DNA of 64,000 nt from Linum tenue (GCA_946122785.1 CAMGYJ010000002.1:58491703-58555702), one strand, 5' to 3'. Shown: positions 1 to 15,429, numbered from the stretch's first letter. Numbers and translations: made by a program. The notes: a model not told the origin generated them from the letters alone.

Positions 1-3000
1 AGGGACTAGCTTCTCTGCAAAAGAATAATTTGAAATGACAGCCGCAGCTGGTCCGGAGCTCTGGGGTGGAGATTCAACTTGTTTTGAGAGGCCAGAACTA
101 GCTCCACTCGGGGTTTCATTCTTTCTCTTCATTAGGTTGTCTAGGAAGAAAATTGTGATTAAATCAAAGTATTATTTCAAACGCATAAATCCCAAAAAAG
201 GAGCATGTAACAAATGTGTACCAAGTCAATTCAATACCTGCAGTATTTTCTCCTAAGCTCGCTTGTTTAGCTACCTCATCCTCATCATGTAAAAGATCGG
301 ACTTAGGAAGGTATTTGAAAATCTCCCTTAGCAAGATTAGCCACATTCCAGAGATTTGCTCACTTGGACGTAGCAAAGGTAAGACTTCCAGGACAGTACG
401 CATCACAGGTGGAATGTGCCCCTAGAGAAGAAAGAATCAGTTCGATTAGACACGGTTCCATCATCTCAATGTGGATGAAAGATTAATACACCAGGGATGG
501 AGAGTGCTTCTCTTACAAATTCAGCTTCAAAGTTTTCATTGGTCATCAGTGCTTGCTTAACAGCCAACTTTATGATATCAAGCACCTGAGAGAACATGTG
601 ATCATCAAACATCTTATGTGCCTGCACATACAGTTCTCCTGCCAACATAGTAATGAGTTCAGTGAGGCATAAGTATAAGCACAAGTCACAGTAAAACAAG
701 GGTTTGCCAGATGATCAGTAGCATCTTGAGCTCATAGACCTCATGAATTTCTATCATGATGGATGTAAATCTCAAATCGTGTTGCTCTTGTATGCATATG
801 CAGCTAACGACACTACGGAAGTTTCAGGATGAAGTGGATTACCCAGACCATGTATGATCTCCTGCTTCACCTTGCTAGTTGCATTACCACCGTAGCTTAA
901 TGGTCTTTGCATAACATACTCGTAAACTTCAAGTATCGAGACAAGGTAAGACATTGGCAGATTTCCCTGAATAGCACCCAAAGAAGGCAAAAAAATAAAC
1001 AATAGAAAGAAGGCTGGGAGTATGTACAATTGTGCTACATGCACAATCTGAGAAAGATAATAATGATAAGGCGGCAGGATTCAAGCTGCAATTGTTGCAC
1101 AAGATCTGGTTTAGTGATAACGAGATGACCTTGTGAGCATGAGAAATAACAGTTGTCTGAAGACAATTTATTGCAGCAATGGCAACCTCTTTGCTGCTAC
1201 TTAAAGTGCTATTCTTTACAAACAAAATCAACGACTCCCACCCTGCATGGATCCAAACATTATGCAAGATTCATGAGAACCTATTCTGTCGAAGGCACTA
1301 TGATAGGAGATAGGAAGCAAGTTCGCAGCTTACCTGCCCAAAAGTTTTTCAGGCCACTGAGAAATGGAAAGAACGAACGTAGCAAACGTGCTATTCCACC
1401 GAGGACTAGAACAAGTGTTTCATCCCACTGCTTTTGAGCAGTGTTCCGACTGCAAATTCAAGCATAGAAGAAAAAAATGAAACAAAAAGGTTTTGACTGA
1501 GGTAGGAACTTTTGTAAGAGTCTAATTTCAGTTTGATTCCTTCCTAAACCATATTTAAACCTGTGATGAATCAACATATGAACAGCTTTCCCTCCCCGAG
1601 TTCCTAGTTCTTTGCCCTGCCATTCATCTTTCGAGGAAGTAGCTACCTACAAAAACCACTTGAATCTGTTGAAACAAACAAGAAATGCGCTCTCACACAA
1701 AAATCTAATGACAGTGCTGCTACCATGTGAGATGCACGATCCAAAGCAGGGAAGATGTAATTCCAGAGACAGTCTTCCCACATTCTTCTTGAAAGCTTTT
1801 GCCCATGACTCCCTAGAGTTTGAAAAAGTGTCCTGACAGCTGCATTTCTAACCTGTAATGAAGAACCAGAGTTTCTCATTCAAAAAGATCAGTCAACAGC
1901 AATGACAGACTAATTCCTTCAGTTAAATATTGGTCTCTCAAATCCGAATTCAATTAGCAAGTGCACTTTCCTACTCAGACAGAAACTCACTACGCAAAAA
2001 CAAGGTATTATACCTCCGGCCTTTCGTCAGCTCCCAGCCTCTGTAGTAAAGAGAAAACAGAGAAGAGCAATTGGTCGCAGTCCATGACATGTTCTGAAGG
2101 GGGCTCATCAGTGAATGAATTAGGTGATGGAGGAGTCTCTTCTTCTTTTGATTTTCCCTTAATAGGATTCTGGTCAGAATGCATGCCTAAAGTACCTGTC
2201 AGTCACCAGGTATTTGGAAAGTTCAACATCACAAACATTTGAAATGATCAGACTGAACTAAGCTAAAGGGTTAGTAGCAACTTGTTTGCTTGTCTTGTGG
2301 TGGCCTATTTGGAACTGCCTTAGCAATAAAATCAGCTGTCGTCCACAAGAGGCCTACTGCTGTCAAACTTATATTAAGCGCTGTCTTCTGTCCACTGTAT
2401 GCTCCACTGACATCAATGCATCTGCATTACCAACATAAATACAGGTTTAATTATAGCAACAACTTGAAATCGGGATATATCTTGGATGTGTTTCCACTTT
2501 GCTTGACAAAAGCACTGATGTATATGCATCAGAAACGAAATCAGCACTTCACCATCAAACTAAATGTAGTCAGAGAGGCACATCTTGAGTGCAAAAAACC
2601 CAAACACAAATTATAAGCACAGCAGCAATATGATATAAGACCGTCCCAATGCATAACCTACTACCATGGTTTGATCTTCAAACTTAAATCATAATGGGGC
2701 TTCAAAATAAGATTTATATGAAACTGCCAGAACATGTGCTAAGTTGATGCAGAAAATATCAATTAGGAAACTTACACGTTAAGGCACTCTACAGGTAATA
2801 AGATTTATATGAAACTGCCAGAACATGTGCTAAGTTGATGCAGAAAATATCAATTAGGAAACTTACACGTTAAGGCACTCTACAGGTATAGAGGTAATCG
2901 CATCATTCATTATAACACGGAGACTCTGCAAGAGATAGAATTATACAAAACCATTATCACGATTCACTAACGAACTAACACAAAAAGCGTAAAATAATGG

Positions 3001-6000
3001 TCAGAAAAAAGACTTTTAAATAACCCGTAATATATTAAAGTTAACAAAACACGATCACACAACCATAATCACATGTAACATTCATAAAGTATCATTTGGA
3101 AAAAATGTTCGAAATAATATATATAAATCTAACGGTCAGATCATCTGGAGCATACTATGCTCCTGGAGTATACCAGTCGTCTCCATATATATATAGTGAC
3201 TACTTCAGTGCACACACTTTTTTTGGGTGCATTAATTCTAACAATGATCATAATACTTTAAACTTTAATTGATAGCATTAGTCTAATATGATAATATAAC
3301 ATAGAATCACAACTAATCAATCCATTATCCTAACCCTTTAACCTTCAATTTTGAATCTCAACTCAAAATCCCAAATTCTAAACTCTAACCCTAAATTCCT
3401 AAACCCTAAATCATTCAAATTAAAGTAAAATATTGAATGATTTTTAAACAAATCCATGTGTTTCTTATTCATCATACCATAAGTGACGATTGACATCGTT
3501 TTCACATAAATTGTCAGCCCCGAATGACGATAATTAGGCGAGTGCATTAAACGTCCCCAAAAAAGTGAGTGCAACGAAGACATAACCATATACACAGGGT
3601 GAAATCCGAGGTACCGCATACCTTAAGTATGAAAACGCTATCTAGACTTTGAATTGACTGATCTTTCGTACATGATACTATACTCTAACCTTTAAAGATC
3701 AAAACTTATGTCTTATTTCTCTAAATCTTATATCCAAGATCAATTTAATTAGTAAAAATAATCGACGGTTATGATTCGTCCAAATATAGACAAAAAAAAT
3801 GAATGTACAATCTTAGGGTTTATAGTTTATGGTTTAGATAATTAGGACCTAGGGTGCACTCATTAAGGTTTATGGTATAGTTTCTGGCCAAAAAATCCTA
3901 CTAATTCGAGGTCTAGTAGCATTTTCACCCGAGGTACCGCAGAAGCCACCATATATATTGAAAATTTTGCTTTTGAAAATATGACAAACTATGAAAATAT
4001 TAGAGGAAAAACATTAATTAGCATACATATAAGTACGATTTATGTTAGCAAATCAAAGGGGGAAAAAACCAAGTGTATTAAATTAGAGAGTTGTATGATT
4101 GAAGTAAAAAAGATGAATTAGGAACTGAAAAGAGAATTTTTGAAGGAAAAGGTATTCAAGTTAGTATGGACTGTTGTAGTTAGTCTAATATTTGAGACTC
4201 AACTTCACACATGTAAACAGTGTGCACAGGAACACAGGTACACAATTCCTTAAACATATATATAAGATAATTACGCATACTGGACGGGTTCCTAATTCCC
4301 AAAAAAGCATCCAAGTATCAGTGGATCATTAAAAACATTAGATATCTACTTAACTGATGGTATCTGTAAAGATCTAGAAGAAAAACAGTTTAAACTAACC
4401 TTAAAGCCCAGGGATATAAGATCTTTCTCTGGTGAATCAGCAATGCGCCTTGAAATGGTGAAAAAACATCAATGATCAGCCAGAGAAACAGAAATCAAGT
4501 CTGACAACGTTAATGACAATTTAAATTGCAAACCTCAGCAGTTCTAAAATATCTGGCCAACTGTAGTATAACTTTTCACCATGTCTCTGAGAGGAATAGA
4601 TTTTCACGGTCAGTTCTTGTTACAAATTAAAATTATCTTAAGCAATTATATATAATATCATAATAATTGAAACCTAGTTAAAAAAATCATTGTCATCTCC
4701 ATTAATGGTGTATTACCTCCAAAACATTCAGAAGAATCTTTAACGATCCAGTACGAACATCAACGCTTTGAGAGGAAAAATAGAGAACCCTAATGGGAGA
4801 TATGATGGAACACTCGAGTGTTTTCAGCTCTGTATTGCTCGTCATCTGGGGATAGAGAATACATAATGATGAGTAACGACTCCATATATTGAATGAGTAA
4901 CAAATTATGTTAGTCATCCCTAAAGCTGTTGTTCACTTACATCTGGTGGCCCATTGGATCTGGATGACACATAATCATGGAAGCTTTCAGAACCTAAAAT
5001 TGCAGTCATTGAGCGATCTAATGCATCAAGTGCCATGGCTCGTAAATGTTGATTAGGGGTATCAGCAAGCTGAAAAATATGCAATGCAACGGATGTAGGA
5101 AGTGATAAAGTACATTAAATACCAAAAGGAAGGGATAAAAATCCCATATCACCTCCAGGAAGTGACCAGCAATCTGACCCCACAGTGGTCCAACTCCTGC
5201 AATGCAATGGGTTAATTAAGAATAACAGGGGTAACACAAGCTCCATAAGAAACACCCTTCAGGAGAGTAAGAAAGAGGAGAGAGGGAAAAAAACGAAAAA
5301 GAAAGTGGGCACAGAGCACAATATAATATCCCCAGCAGCAGTAAGACGCACTGGTAAGACCACAAAATCTAGCCATACACAAAGTTTGAGTTTCAGGAAG
5401 TAAGCGTATTCCTACTGTGAACATTGTTGGAAACGATGGATAGCATCCTCTCGACAGCAAAACTAATGGTTCCTATTTTTTGACTGATTCCTGGTCCAAA
5501 GCTGCCCGATACTGTTGCTGTGGACATGCATTGATATGACAATTGGCACAGTGCAGAAAGTAGTGATTTAACAGCAGCTATATGCATCATTGCTGAGCTC
5601 TCAAACAGCTTCACCAAAACAAGAAAACAAAGTTAGAGAAGGTATGAAATCAACTCTGGCCCCTCTTTCCTAAAGAGATTAAAGGCAATAAAAGAGGGAG
5701 AAGACAAAAATGAAGGACCAACTTGAAACATTTGCAGGCCATGCTCATTTGATCATAACCAAATATTCTAAGGCAATTCACTTTGTCAAACCCTGATGTA
5801 ATTGAAAACTAATAGTAGCATCTCTTGAAAATTTCACATCCCTGAATTATTTGTTACCTGAGAATTCAAAGAAGAAAGAATGCTGAAATCACTATATTGG
5901 CCAGAAGATTCTCTTGTAAGCTTGGGCACAGCTGCGGACACCTCCTGCACAAACCCAAAATGAAGTTGTTAACGCACAAAAGTTCACCAGCATATTCTGT

Positions 6001-9000
6001 GAAGAAAGAAAAAGAAAGAGTCCAGAAACATAGAGCACTTAAGGTGACTGCCTAAGACTGACAATAAGGAAGCTGAAAGATATTAGAAAGTTAAGATGTA
6101 TATGGATGCCTCTCGGCCCATGGTTAATTGTGTGGGAAAAGTCTGCTCTATTTAACTTTCTTTTCAACCTTTACCAATTTGGACTTATGGGGCCAAACAA
6201 GGAGTGGGTAAATGGTGGTAGGAAGCATTTTGTTGAATATGTTGTTTTTTGGTTTTTCCTATTGAAAAAACCTATCTCCATGACTACGTGTACTGATGGT
6301 ATAAATAAGCAATAATTGGATCAAACTAATTAGGACAAAAAAAATACAAATCTTACAAAAAAAAAATATATGTTTACATATTTACCTGTGTACTAGCATG
6401 TGGTGAATGGATTGCTCTGTCTAGAGCAGCTAAAGTTTCCAAAACCTGTATTTACCACAATAGAAGCATTACCAAGCTGCAGTCTTGCATACTTTTGACA
6501 CCAATAAAATCTCGACAGAAAAATGACGTACCAAAACCCATGATGGCCCCAAAAAATTGTGCAATCTATGAGAAACGTTGAAGAGAGTCCTCAAGGCCTG
6601 AATTAGAAGAGCAGTTGGACAACAATTTACAGACAGTTAAAGTCCCAAGTAGGGAGTGAAAGCAATTACTTAATTAAAGTACGGAGTGGAAAAAGAGAGA
6701 TGAAAGTGCCATATAAGAAGTGGGACAAGTACCTGCACATTCTTGGTAGTAAGAACTATGGAGTCCTTCTGTTCAACTAGTTGCTCAGAACGTTTTGACC
6801 CTGGAGACTGTGCTGCACTGTAGAAATGACCATTTAGTCCAGAACTTTAACATTTTCATGCAACCAAATCTTGGAAGTGGATGCAAAGTCGTAGAAACTG
6901 CATCACCAGCACCAGCTAAGCAAGCTTCAACCAGCAGTTTTAAAAAATACTGCTCAGTTAGATTAAGTGCAAAGGGCAAAATCATAAAGCTCTCAACTCG
7001 ATCGAACTCTAATTATCCACTTGTTTTCTGACGCAGCTAGAACTTTCCCTTAAGAACTGTCAACTTTCAGAAAGTATCTCCAGTGGCAGCCTTGTTGAAA
7101 ATGCACTGGATAGGTACTGCTAGTTAAGTCCACAGTTCCAACTGCCGATTCAAAGTCCCCTAGCACTTAGAAGCTTCCTTATAAGTTACAAATATACAAC
7201 ATAACTTGAAATGGGTACGCCCAATTTTCTGAAAGTGCTAGGGAATCAGGATCTACGTCATTTAAGGACTAGACTTAGAAGGAATACAAAGAAGGAACGT
7301 AAATTCAGAGGGCGCGAGCTGGTATAGTGTAAGAACTTTCTCATGATGGTAGGACACAAAGCTTCAGATGATAAAATATGAAAAATGAACCTCTGTTAAC
7401 AGACTGGAACAGATAGTTGAAACGCACCTCCTCTTCTCTACTTCATTTGGGACATTGATGGTGAATTTACAAAGCGATGCAAGAAAAGAGTTCAGAGGCT
7501 CAACAGCATGAAGAATCCCACATGCCTGTAGAATAAACCTAGAATTCATAAGCATCATTTACAAAAAACTATGTGAATCGGTAAAGTTAGGCCATATCAT
7601 CATCTACTTAACACCACAAGGTTTACAAGACCGTTCTGAGCCAATGTAAAAATTCTTATTACCTGTGTGAATGCCTGGTAACCTTTCAATATTTCCAAGA
7701 CAATAGCCTCTCCTTGTGACCTTTAACATAAGATTCTGGTCAGGAATATGCATAACTTTGATTTAGGTTTGAAAAAGAAAAGAGCAGGGATTTCAGAGCA
7801 GTCTGAATGGACCATGCTCCTTTATGATGTTGAGAAGAGACGAGGGAGAAAACGATCAACCAAACAAAATCTTAGACTGAACTGATTTGGGATAACTCAA
7901 CCAACCTTGATAAAATAAGGGACAACGCATCAAGAATAGTCAACCAGAATGAGTCTACCATTGCGAGGCATAGCACTGCCAGTTGACCAGCGCATTTGGA
8001 TGCAGGATCATGATCAAACTTAGGGGATTCAAGCTGGATGCAGCCAAAAAAACAAGATCTACCATCCTTTAGTTTCTGAGAGATGTGCATTCAAGAGACT
8101 GGGGCAAGAGAAATATAATTACAAAAGTATAATATAAATACAGTACAATCACCTCTCCAGTGTCTACTGCTTCATCTGTCAGAGTAGCCACTGTAAAAAC
8201 AACACCGAGGAGCCCTTCAATTGCCAGTGTTATTAGATGTGCTTCGCTAGCAACCACCACAGCTGCATTGGATGCATCATTATCAAGGCTCCACTCAACT
8301 CCTGCATTAATACAAACTACGGAATTACAAAATAAAAAATGCAACAAGGTCGTAAGTTCATATACAGGTGAGAACAAGTGACGCAAGTAAATCAGTCATG
8401 AATAATGTCAATTCTGAACCATTGTACATCGTGACCTTTCACAATAAGTTGCTTATCATACACACCAGTACCATGACACGGGATGGTCCATCAGACAAAC
8501 CCCAATTCACCACCAGCACGAGAAAATCATTTGACCCATATTTTCAGTTCTCAAATAAAAGTGTCATGCAATTTACTAGAATATAAAGGAGATACAACTT
8601 TCATTCACCATTAGCATGCAAAAAAAAAAAACTTGATACTGAAAGAGATACTTTCCACATATTTGATTCCTCAACTAAATTTGGATGGCAGGAAATCCCT
8701 TTTTATCATAAGCAACTTATTGTGAATAAATACCAGCTTCTCTTTTCTACTAAAACTAAAGAAACGCTAAACAGCTCCGGCTTGAAATCATCACAAAACT
8801 ATCACAGTGCAAACACAGCACAAATTCCAAATTATAATGTTTATTGAATTCAGAGGCAATGCTCATCTGTTTGTTTACGAATGTCAGTAACAGCTTTGCA
8901 AACCATTCATATCGCAGCAAGGTGATGATGGTAAAATTTTGGTCACTTCACGGAATGCTACCTTTAGCTTTACTACTAAACATTCCTGCAACAGCTGCCA

Positions 9001-12000
9001 AGCTCTCCTCGCTTGCTTCTTGAGCCTAAAATTGCAAAGAGAACTTTTATATTATTAAGAAAATTAGTATGGACAAAAGACAAGTTGTAAAACCTTTTAA
9101 CTCCCACACTTGGAAGACAGAATTATTGACTAATAAAGGGTATTGACATGAGGGCACTACGACCAGGATGAGAGTAGATAACAACCTTGAGGCTTAATTA
9201 TATAAGAAGAAAAAAACACTGACAGGTTGGTAGTCCTATACAACCATAAATGTGGAGGTTATTAAACCACAGTGATAGCACCACGAATATAAAGCACCAA
9301 ATGGTACTCAATGGCACGAGAATAGAGAGGCTAAAAATACTGTAGTTTGACTGTACTTCAAAACTGAAGCAACATCTTAAACCAATCATTATCAGTAACA
9401 GAAACAGAAACATACAACATAAAACAATAACGATGAAGTGCAGTTTTCTCTAACGTGTTCCTCTTACCAAAATTAATCGATTACCAAAAGTATAAACAGT
9501 AGGTGCCAAAAGCGTGAACACATACGCAGAAGAAACAGGTACTCCAAACGTGGAACTAGCCACATTTATCAACAAAAAAACGCGGAACTAGTTCCAAAGC
9601 TTGTATGAAATATCCATTAGATAGGAAACACGAAGCAATTATTAGCATCATTTATAATGAAATAGGAAACCGAAGCTGTCAAGCCAAAGGGTAGATAAAC
9701 AAAATATAGACTTCAGTTGTTCGCATCAAGATGTAATTATTTAGTCAGCCATCTACAAACAAACAAAAAAAGTTTGACTAGACTTAAAAGCTCATCACAT
9801 ACAAACTGGAATATACTTAGGAAAAATTGTCTCCAAATGAAATAAAGAATAACTATTGCGAAACTGATTAGGCCATTAATTACTACGAGATGCCTGCCCC
9901 ACTAAACAACCTAAACAAATACCAAATAATCTTTCACCTGTACATTAGAAACAACTCGAGCGAGTGCTTTAACCATACTCTCCACAACATTAATGTTCTT
10001 GGGGTGCCTGCAAGGTAGACATGAGTGCAATTATTACATGTACCAATTAGCATCAGGGGGAGAAATCTCTTGTGAAAGAAGAGGTGACCAAATTCATGAA
10101 GTTATCAACACTGAAACAAATAAAAAATGACAAATATGTAAGCAAGTTTGCATTTCTGTCCAGTCATTTGTTCTTCTCACTAAAACACTTTGCATGCAGA
10201 TATTTCAGTAGATTACACGATTATGTTGGTAGTATAACAGCTGAAACTACAAGACGACTGGAGAAAACACAAAGAACATGTAAAATTCCGATGTACTATG
10301 ACAGCTCAACTTCTTATTCCGGTTGGTCTATATGTAACATCACAAGTAACTAGCAAGAGAGGTAGCAGTAAAAAAAAAAACTAGCAAGAGAGGTTGATGA
10401 AGTTCACAAAAATGTTACTCTTGCACTTTCCCGCCATTTTGTGCTCGCAAGCTCATAAATTTGATGGTGCAACAACACAGACAGGTGAACATGCATCACC
10501 AAATAAAGTTCAATTTCCAAAGTGTTGAAGATACGTGATTACTGTCCCAACAGTGGCCTACTTGTTCTTAGACTGGAAATACACTTGCTTCCATGGAATA
10601 GGCTACAGTCAAAAGTGTATAGGATCCCTACTCATCCTCACTATAGAGGAGTCGAATATACAGAACAAAAGAGAAAAAGTCATAGATGGAGACAGACAGA
10701 AAAATAGAGACTCTCGAACATTTGACAATGCGAGAAGGATAAACTGAACATATCTTACATATCGAAGTTCTGGAATAGGATCCGCAAAGTCCTTGCTTCC
10801 ACACAGAACCCCTGAAAAATACAAATGAACGAGTTGGTACAAATTGTTAATTTCTACCCAAAAAAAACAAATTGTTAATATATGAAACAATCCAGAAGCA
10901 ACAGGAGACATTACCCGCAAGATCTCAAGAACAAGAATGCGATGCCAAAGTGGTAGATCAAGAAAGATAACCTTCACGAGCATGCTAATGAAAACCTGCA
11001 CTTCAGAGGAGAACGTTTCTTATGATGAACAGGTCAGTTAGAACTTAGAAGACATTTGAGCATTACAAACAGCATTGTGCATACGGAAAAGCCATTGAAG
11101 TTTCAAGCATTTGACATAGAAGCACTTTAACTTATAAGAAACCACTGAGAACTTCCTAAAAGGATTTGAAGAATGTAAGAGAGTACCTTCCCCTATTACA
11201 TTAGAATTAACAATAAATAAATAATTTCAAAACATACCTCTGTCTCTGTGACAAGTGCTGTACTGTACAACCTAATAATATGAGAAACCGATCGCAGAAC
11301 CAACCGCCGAAATGAAGGTTCCCCAACTTCTCCTTCAAGCTGGGAGAAGTTAAAAGGCCAACATTGTGTGGTTGTTAGATTCCTCTTAAAATAGAAGAAA
11401 AAAACGTCCTACCCTCATAAAGAAACCTACCTCTGCATCAGTACGAAGTGAAGTCATCAAAAGAGAACATATCTGGTGGCGCAAAACCTGTTTAGTTATA
11501 AAACGAATTTCATAAAGAGAAAAGCTATGAGCACAGTTGATTAACAAAACTGGAATGAGGATCCCTACAGAATTAATTCTACGTAATACCTCACCTGTTC
11601 AAAAGGAACCAGGGTCTTGAAAATAACCACATAAGTCGATAGAATGAACCTATAGAGTGGAGGAATTGTGAGAAACAGACAAGTTTGCACAAAATGTCTC
11701 TTGATAATAAGCCAGGAAAGATAAAGAACAAATGTGCAAGATACAAAATTTTGGAAATAATAATCTACAGACAGAAATTTCAACTACATTTTGGACTGAT
11801 GACTTATAGTGGGTATGGACAAAGCAACTGCGATGGCAACAGGAGCAACTTGACAAAATGCACACAGCCTCTTGGCGCTAAAAGTTTGGTGGTGAAAAAT
11901 CCCACCGAGTAGCAGAAGGCAAAGCTTGGCTGATACAGTTTAACATACCATTGGTACGTTCTCTATTTTATGTACATGATGAACTTTATTAATAGAAGAA

Positions 12001-15000
12001 AGGAAAGTGGAATACACAAATATGATACTGAACGTTAAAACAGATACAACCAAAATAAGCATGGATGGCAGAATCCTAACAATTGCTATATATTAATACA
12101 AGTAAAAAGCTGGGAACATGCAAAGTACTCTATTTCAGTAAAAATGGAAAACCCGCCCATCAGGCACCCGAGAAAAGGAAAAGAGGAGGGGGCGGGGGAG
12201 GACAACGAAGAGTAAAAGATAGGTAACAAATGGGGAAAAAATGGTGTAGTGTCAGTCCCCTGTTGTTAGGGTATATTGGATCAAAGAGCCTAGAGTTTTC
12301 TACCACCTCAACCTGAAAATAACTACCCTAAAAGCAAATTATTGTGCACAAAGAACAGTATAAGGATTAAGAACAATGAAAAAATGAAATAGAAGAGCAA
12401 GCGACATACTCAAGTATATCAAGTGCAAATATCCGTTGAAGTGAATGAACTTGCAGCCAATTTGCCTGTAAGAGAAAAGGCTCAATTAGTTATATCCATT
12501 TGATAACCTTACAAAAATAACAAACTAATTGAGACAAACCCAAAAATGTCATACAACGAAAACAAGGAACATTAAATGCAGCAAGAGTGTATTCAATAGA
12601 CTGATAGTTCCAAATAGCACATACAGATCCACCTGCAGCAAGAGCTGTCAGGTCTTCTAGTAAGCGAAGTCCAATCTTTCCAGGATCTGTCAGGGTCTCT
12701 TTCCTCAATAATGATCTCTCAGATTCTAAGTCTTTTCCAGGTGACCTGTTCATGCTTAGTTAGAAAAGTAGGAGAGCGTGTTTTATGATGAAATTTACTG
12801 AGAAAGTACACCAATAAATGCACAAATTCTATAATCTCTCCCTCAGCTTCTCCCACGTTGCTACTCTTATATGGAACACTCTGGCCTGGCTTAGTTATAC
12901 TTAAATTGGTTACAGGAGGTCTTAGAAAATAATGTTTATATCAACATATATACAGTTTTGTTCATCTATATACTACGGGACGCACATGCCAGAATTATTG
13001 CATAAACCAGGCGTGATTTCTTCAAGGCGTGACATACTCTGAATGGTTCATACTCCGATTAACATCAACAGTAACGGAACTAGATCGAGAAAGATGAACT
13101 CCGGAAGAAAACTTCCCCACAGGAAGAGTCTCAGCAACAACTACTTGATCAAACACCAATGCTACTGCCTGTCGGAAGGTAGCGGCAGCAGTGCTGAAAA
13201 AGGAATCACAATTAAAATGGATATATCCCATGAGACACAATGACCAAACAAAATGTCCGGAATAAACCTTATCACTGAAGTCAGCATGCAACAGTTTAAC
13301 TTACTTTCTTACGCTATCAGAGCTACGGTTGTTCTCAAGAAGCCGAAGACATACATATAGTGCTTGAGCCATATTTTCCTAAGACAAAACATTGCATTAG
13401 ACGCATAACAGCTTTGAGTGTCATTGTGAAGCCAGGCATCAAATAAGCAACCATATCACCCTCTATGCATTGGTAGGTGATTTTTGGGCCCTACCAAGGG
13501 AAAGGAAAAGATATTTGATAAGCTTCCTTTAACATTCTTTATCAATTAATACTTTCATTTTTTTCAATAAAGTTTACACAGACAGAACCTACCAAAAGAG
13601 TCGTAAACCAAACAATTCATAGAAAAATCAAATGAAAGTGACAAGAACCTCATTTTGTGGGTGTAAACGTGACTGAAACAATATCAACAGAGTCTGCAGG
13701 GTTCTAAGTTGAACACTGTCATCTGCCATCTCGGAATGCTGCACAAAGAAAGTGATACGTCCAAAATTATAACTAGAATCTAATAGCTGGTAACTCAGGG
13801 TAAAAGAATGCAGAGAAACTGATATGAAAAGGAATTAAGTTGAATAGTCAACCAATCTATTTGCACTGGATTCATATGGATCGCAAGTTCTTGTACCAGT
13901 TCATTCTAAAATGTGTGTTGAACTAAGACAACAGTTCATAGGAAAGACGTACTCACATCTTTCAATGTTGAAAGTATGTCCTTCAAAGCTGATGGTGCAA
14001 CTGCATCATGGGATATGAGCTTTTGCAGACAGGAAAGTCCAATTACACTGAGTTTTACAGTCTTCACTTCACATGCCATTAAAAAAATTCGTAGAATATC
14101 CTCATTATCTGCAATTTCACTAGGACTAGACAAATTGCGGAGCTGCAGGACAAAACCATGAGCAACAGGATCAAATTCCGTTGCAAAAAAATATATATGC
14201 ACTGTCTCTCTTTGCAACGATAAAACTCCAAAAAGAAACACTCATTAGGCAGCCTAGCAAGTAAGGTAAGGGTCTAGGAGGCAGAAAGATACAGATATAG
14301 CTAACATAACATTGAGAACGAAAGAACAAATATCAAAAGAGCCCTTGGATAACCAATAACAGGGCAAAACATGTTAAGCCCTCCTTTAAGATTCTATACT
14401 TTATTAATGAACGGTAATATCAAATTCCCCCATTAGACTAAGATGGAACTCATCCAGTGCACAATTCCAAACCCATATAAAAGAAACTACTTTCTCAAAC
14501 CTGAGCATAAAAATGAAGTGAAAGCAACCATAGTTCCCAAAATTGCATGTAAGAACTATTCAATAAGTTCCCATCGGTCTATAACTTCTACATAGAGACG
14601 AGGATGCTTACAGAAGGTGATGATAATATAGCCAATGAAACTCCAAATTGAGCGCAAACAGAGGCTATTAATGGCAATGTACGTAACATTCTGGGAATAC
14701 TGGAAACATTATACTGCCAACTAAAGTGACAGTAGTCACTGTATAAATAGTGCCCCTGAACTCACCAAGTTCACATACATCGTTCTACAACTGTCCACCA
14801 TAGCCGAAACTACTACAATATGGTTGCTACCAATGAAATGAAAAAGTTCAGATCAAACCGAAAGATTAAGATTGTGATAGGAGTAGGACAGCATTACTTC
14901 AACTCTCAACTGAAACACCATAAACTAGGTTGCAACAAAATACGAGCACCATATTAAAATTTCAGCAGCAGTAGTCGTAAGTCGGAAGGCTTCCAACAAC

Positions 15001-15429
15001 CAAATCTCAGAAAACTACTACTGTTTTAATACTAAAACGGCATCCATCTCCAAATTCCAATGCTTCCAACAGTTGCACAGCTCACACATTAATATCCACC
15101 ATCGGCAGAAACATTTGAACAACAGTATCCGATCAGGGGAAATTCACATTTTACTAACCGGCATAACTAAATTCTATCCTCATTCCTCCATCCTAATATC
15201 CTCGTTGAACCAATGTAAGTCACACTCCTGATCACCATTTCTACACAATACAAACACTAGACAAATGTGCAGTGTGTGAACGTATTGGGAATCGAGTTGC
15301 AAAGAAAGAGTCGGAACTCCTAACCTTTATGATTGCATGCTCCGCCCCATCTTTAACGGCAGGGTAACGGCGACGAGCTTCGGCCGATAGAGCCCGAAGG
15401 TCCGATTCCAAGGCCGCCATGAGAGCCAT
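1..15429 (-). CDS. MON2: MON2 homolog (DCB/HUS HEAT-repeat trafficking protein), 3' end outside window
   Basis: A large scaffold protein related to the non-catalytic parts of Sec7 ARF-GEFs, known to act in Golgi/endosome trafficking. The start is the ATG at 15429; the first exon encodes MALMAALESDLRALSAEARR, the conserved plant MON2 N-terminus. Conserved blocks follow in order on the minus strand: EDILRIFLMAC and SVIGLSCLQKLISHDAV (13957-14142), ATFRQAVALVFDQVV (about 13030-13195), GLRLLEDLTALAAGGS (about 12630-12750), DLPLWHRILVLEILR (about 10920-10995), ASEAHLITLAIEGLLGVVFT (about 8150-8305), LHAVEPLNSFLASLCKFTI (about 7430-7527), VRVGSLKILL-like (about 4719-4850), WEDCLWNYIFPALD (1724-1852), INCLQTTVISH (1130-1242), KMFDD (517-638), MWLILLREIFKYLP (238-421). 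Well-resolved exons: 15325-15429, 13957-14142, 2014-2195, 1724-1852, 1561-1646, 1334-1449, 1130-1242, 843-966, 517-638, 238-421, 1-140. About 35 exons in all. The last visible residues, FAEKLVP, are internal in plant homologs, so the C-terminus lies beyond base 1. No disabling mutation was seen. Confidence 0.93.
2707..2888. repeat. Perfect 91-bp tandem duplication across a MON2 exon-intron junction
   Basis: Bases 2707-2797 and 2798-2888 read identically. On the minus strand each copy contains the end of the exon encoding SLRVIMNDAITSIPVECLN plus its GT donor. The donor used should be the one nearest the exon body (about 2853). Reading on to the second donor (about 2762) meets an in-frame TAA directly after ...LNV. 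Identity of the two copies points to a recent event. Confidence 0.9.
3205..3585. mobile_element. Possible MITE inside a MON2 intron
   Basis: The ends look like imperfect inverted repeats: GTGCACACACTTTTTTTGGG near 3210 and the complement of CCCAAAAAAGTGAGTGCAAC near 3560-3580. The interior is AT-rich, with repeated 'ctaaaccctaa' words and no coding potential. It lies in the roughly 1.4-kb intron between the exons at about 2930 and about 4400. No clean target duplication was found. Confidence 0.4.
3605..3955. repeat. Dispersed repeat, copy A (in a MON2 intron)
   Basis: This stretch matches 28555-28925 in the same orientation. Shared landmarks in order are an 'ataccttgagtag/ataccttaagta' start, 'tatctagac(c)ttgaattgac', 'agatcaatttaatta', 'cgacggt-atgattcgtc', 'caatcttaggg' and 'taattcgag-tcta-tagcattt'. 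There is no ORF and no recognised family. The short 'gaggtaccgca' word occurs at both edges of copy A. Confidence 0.7.
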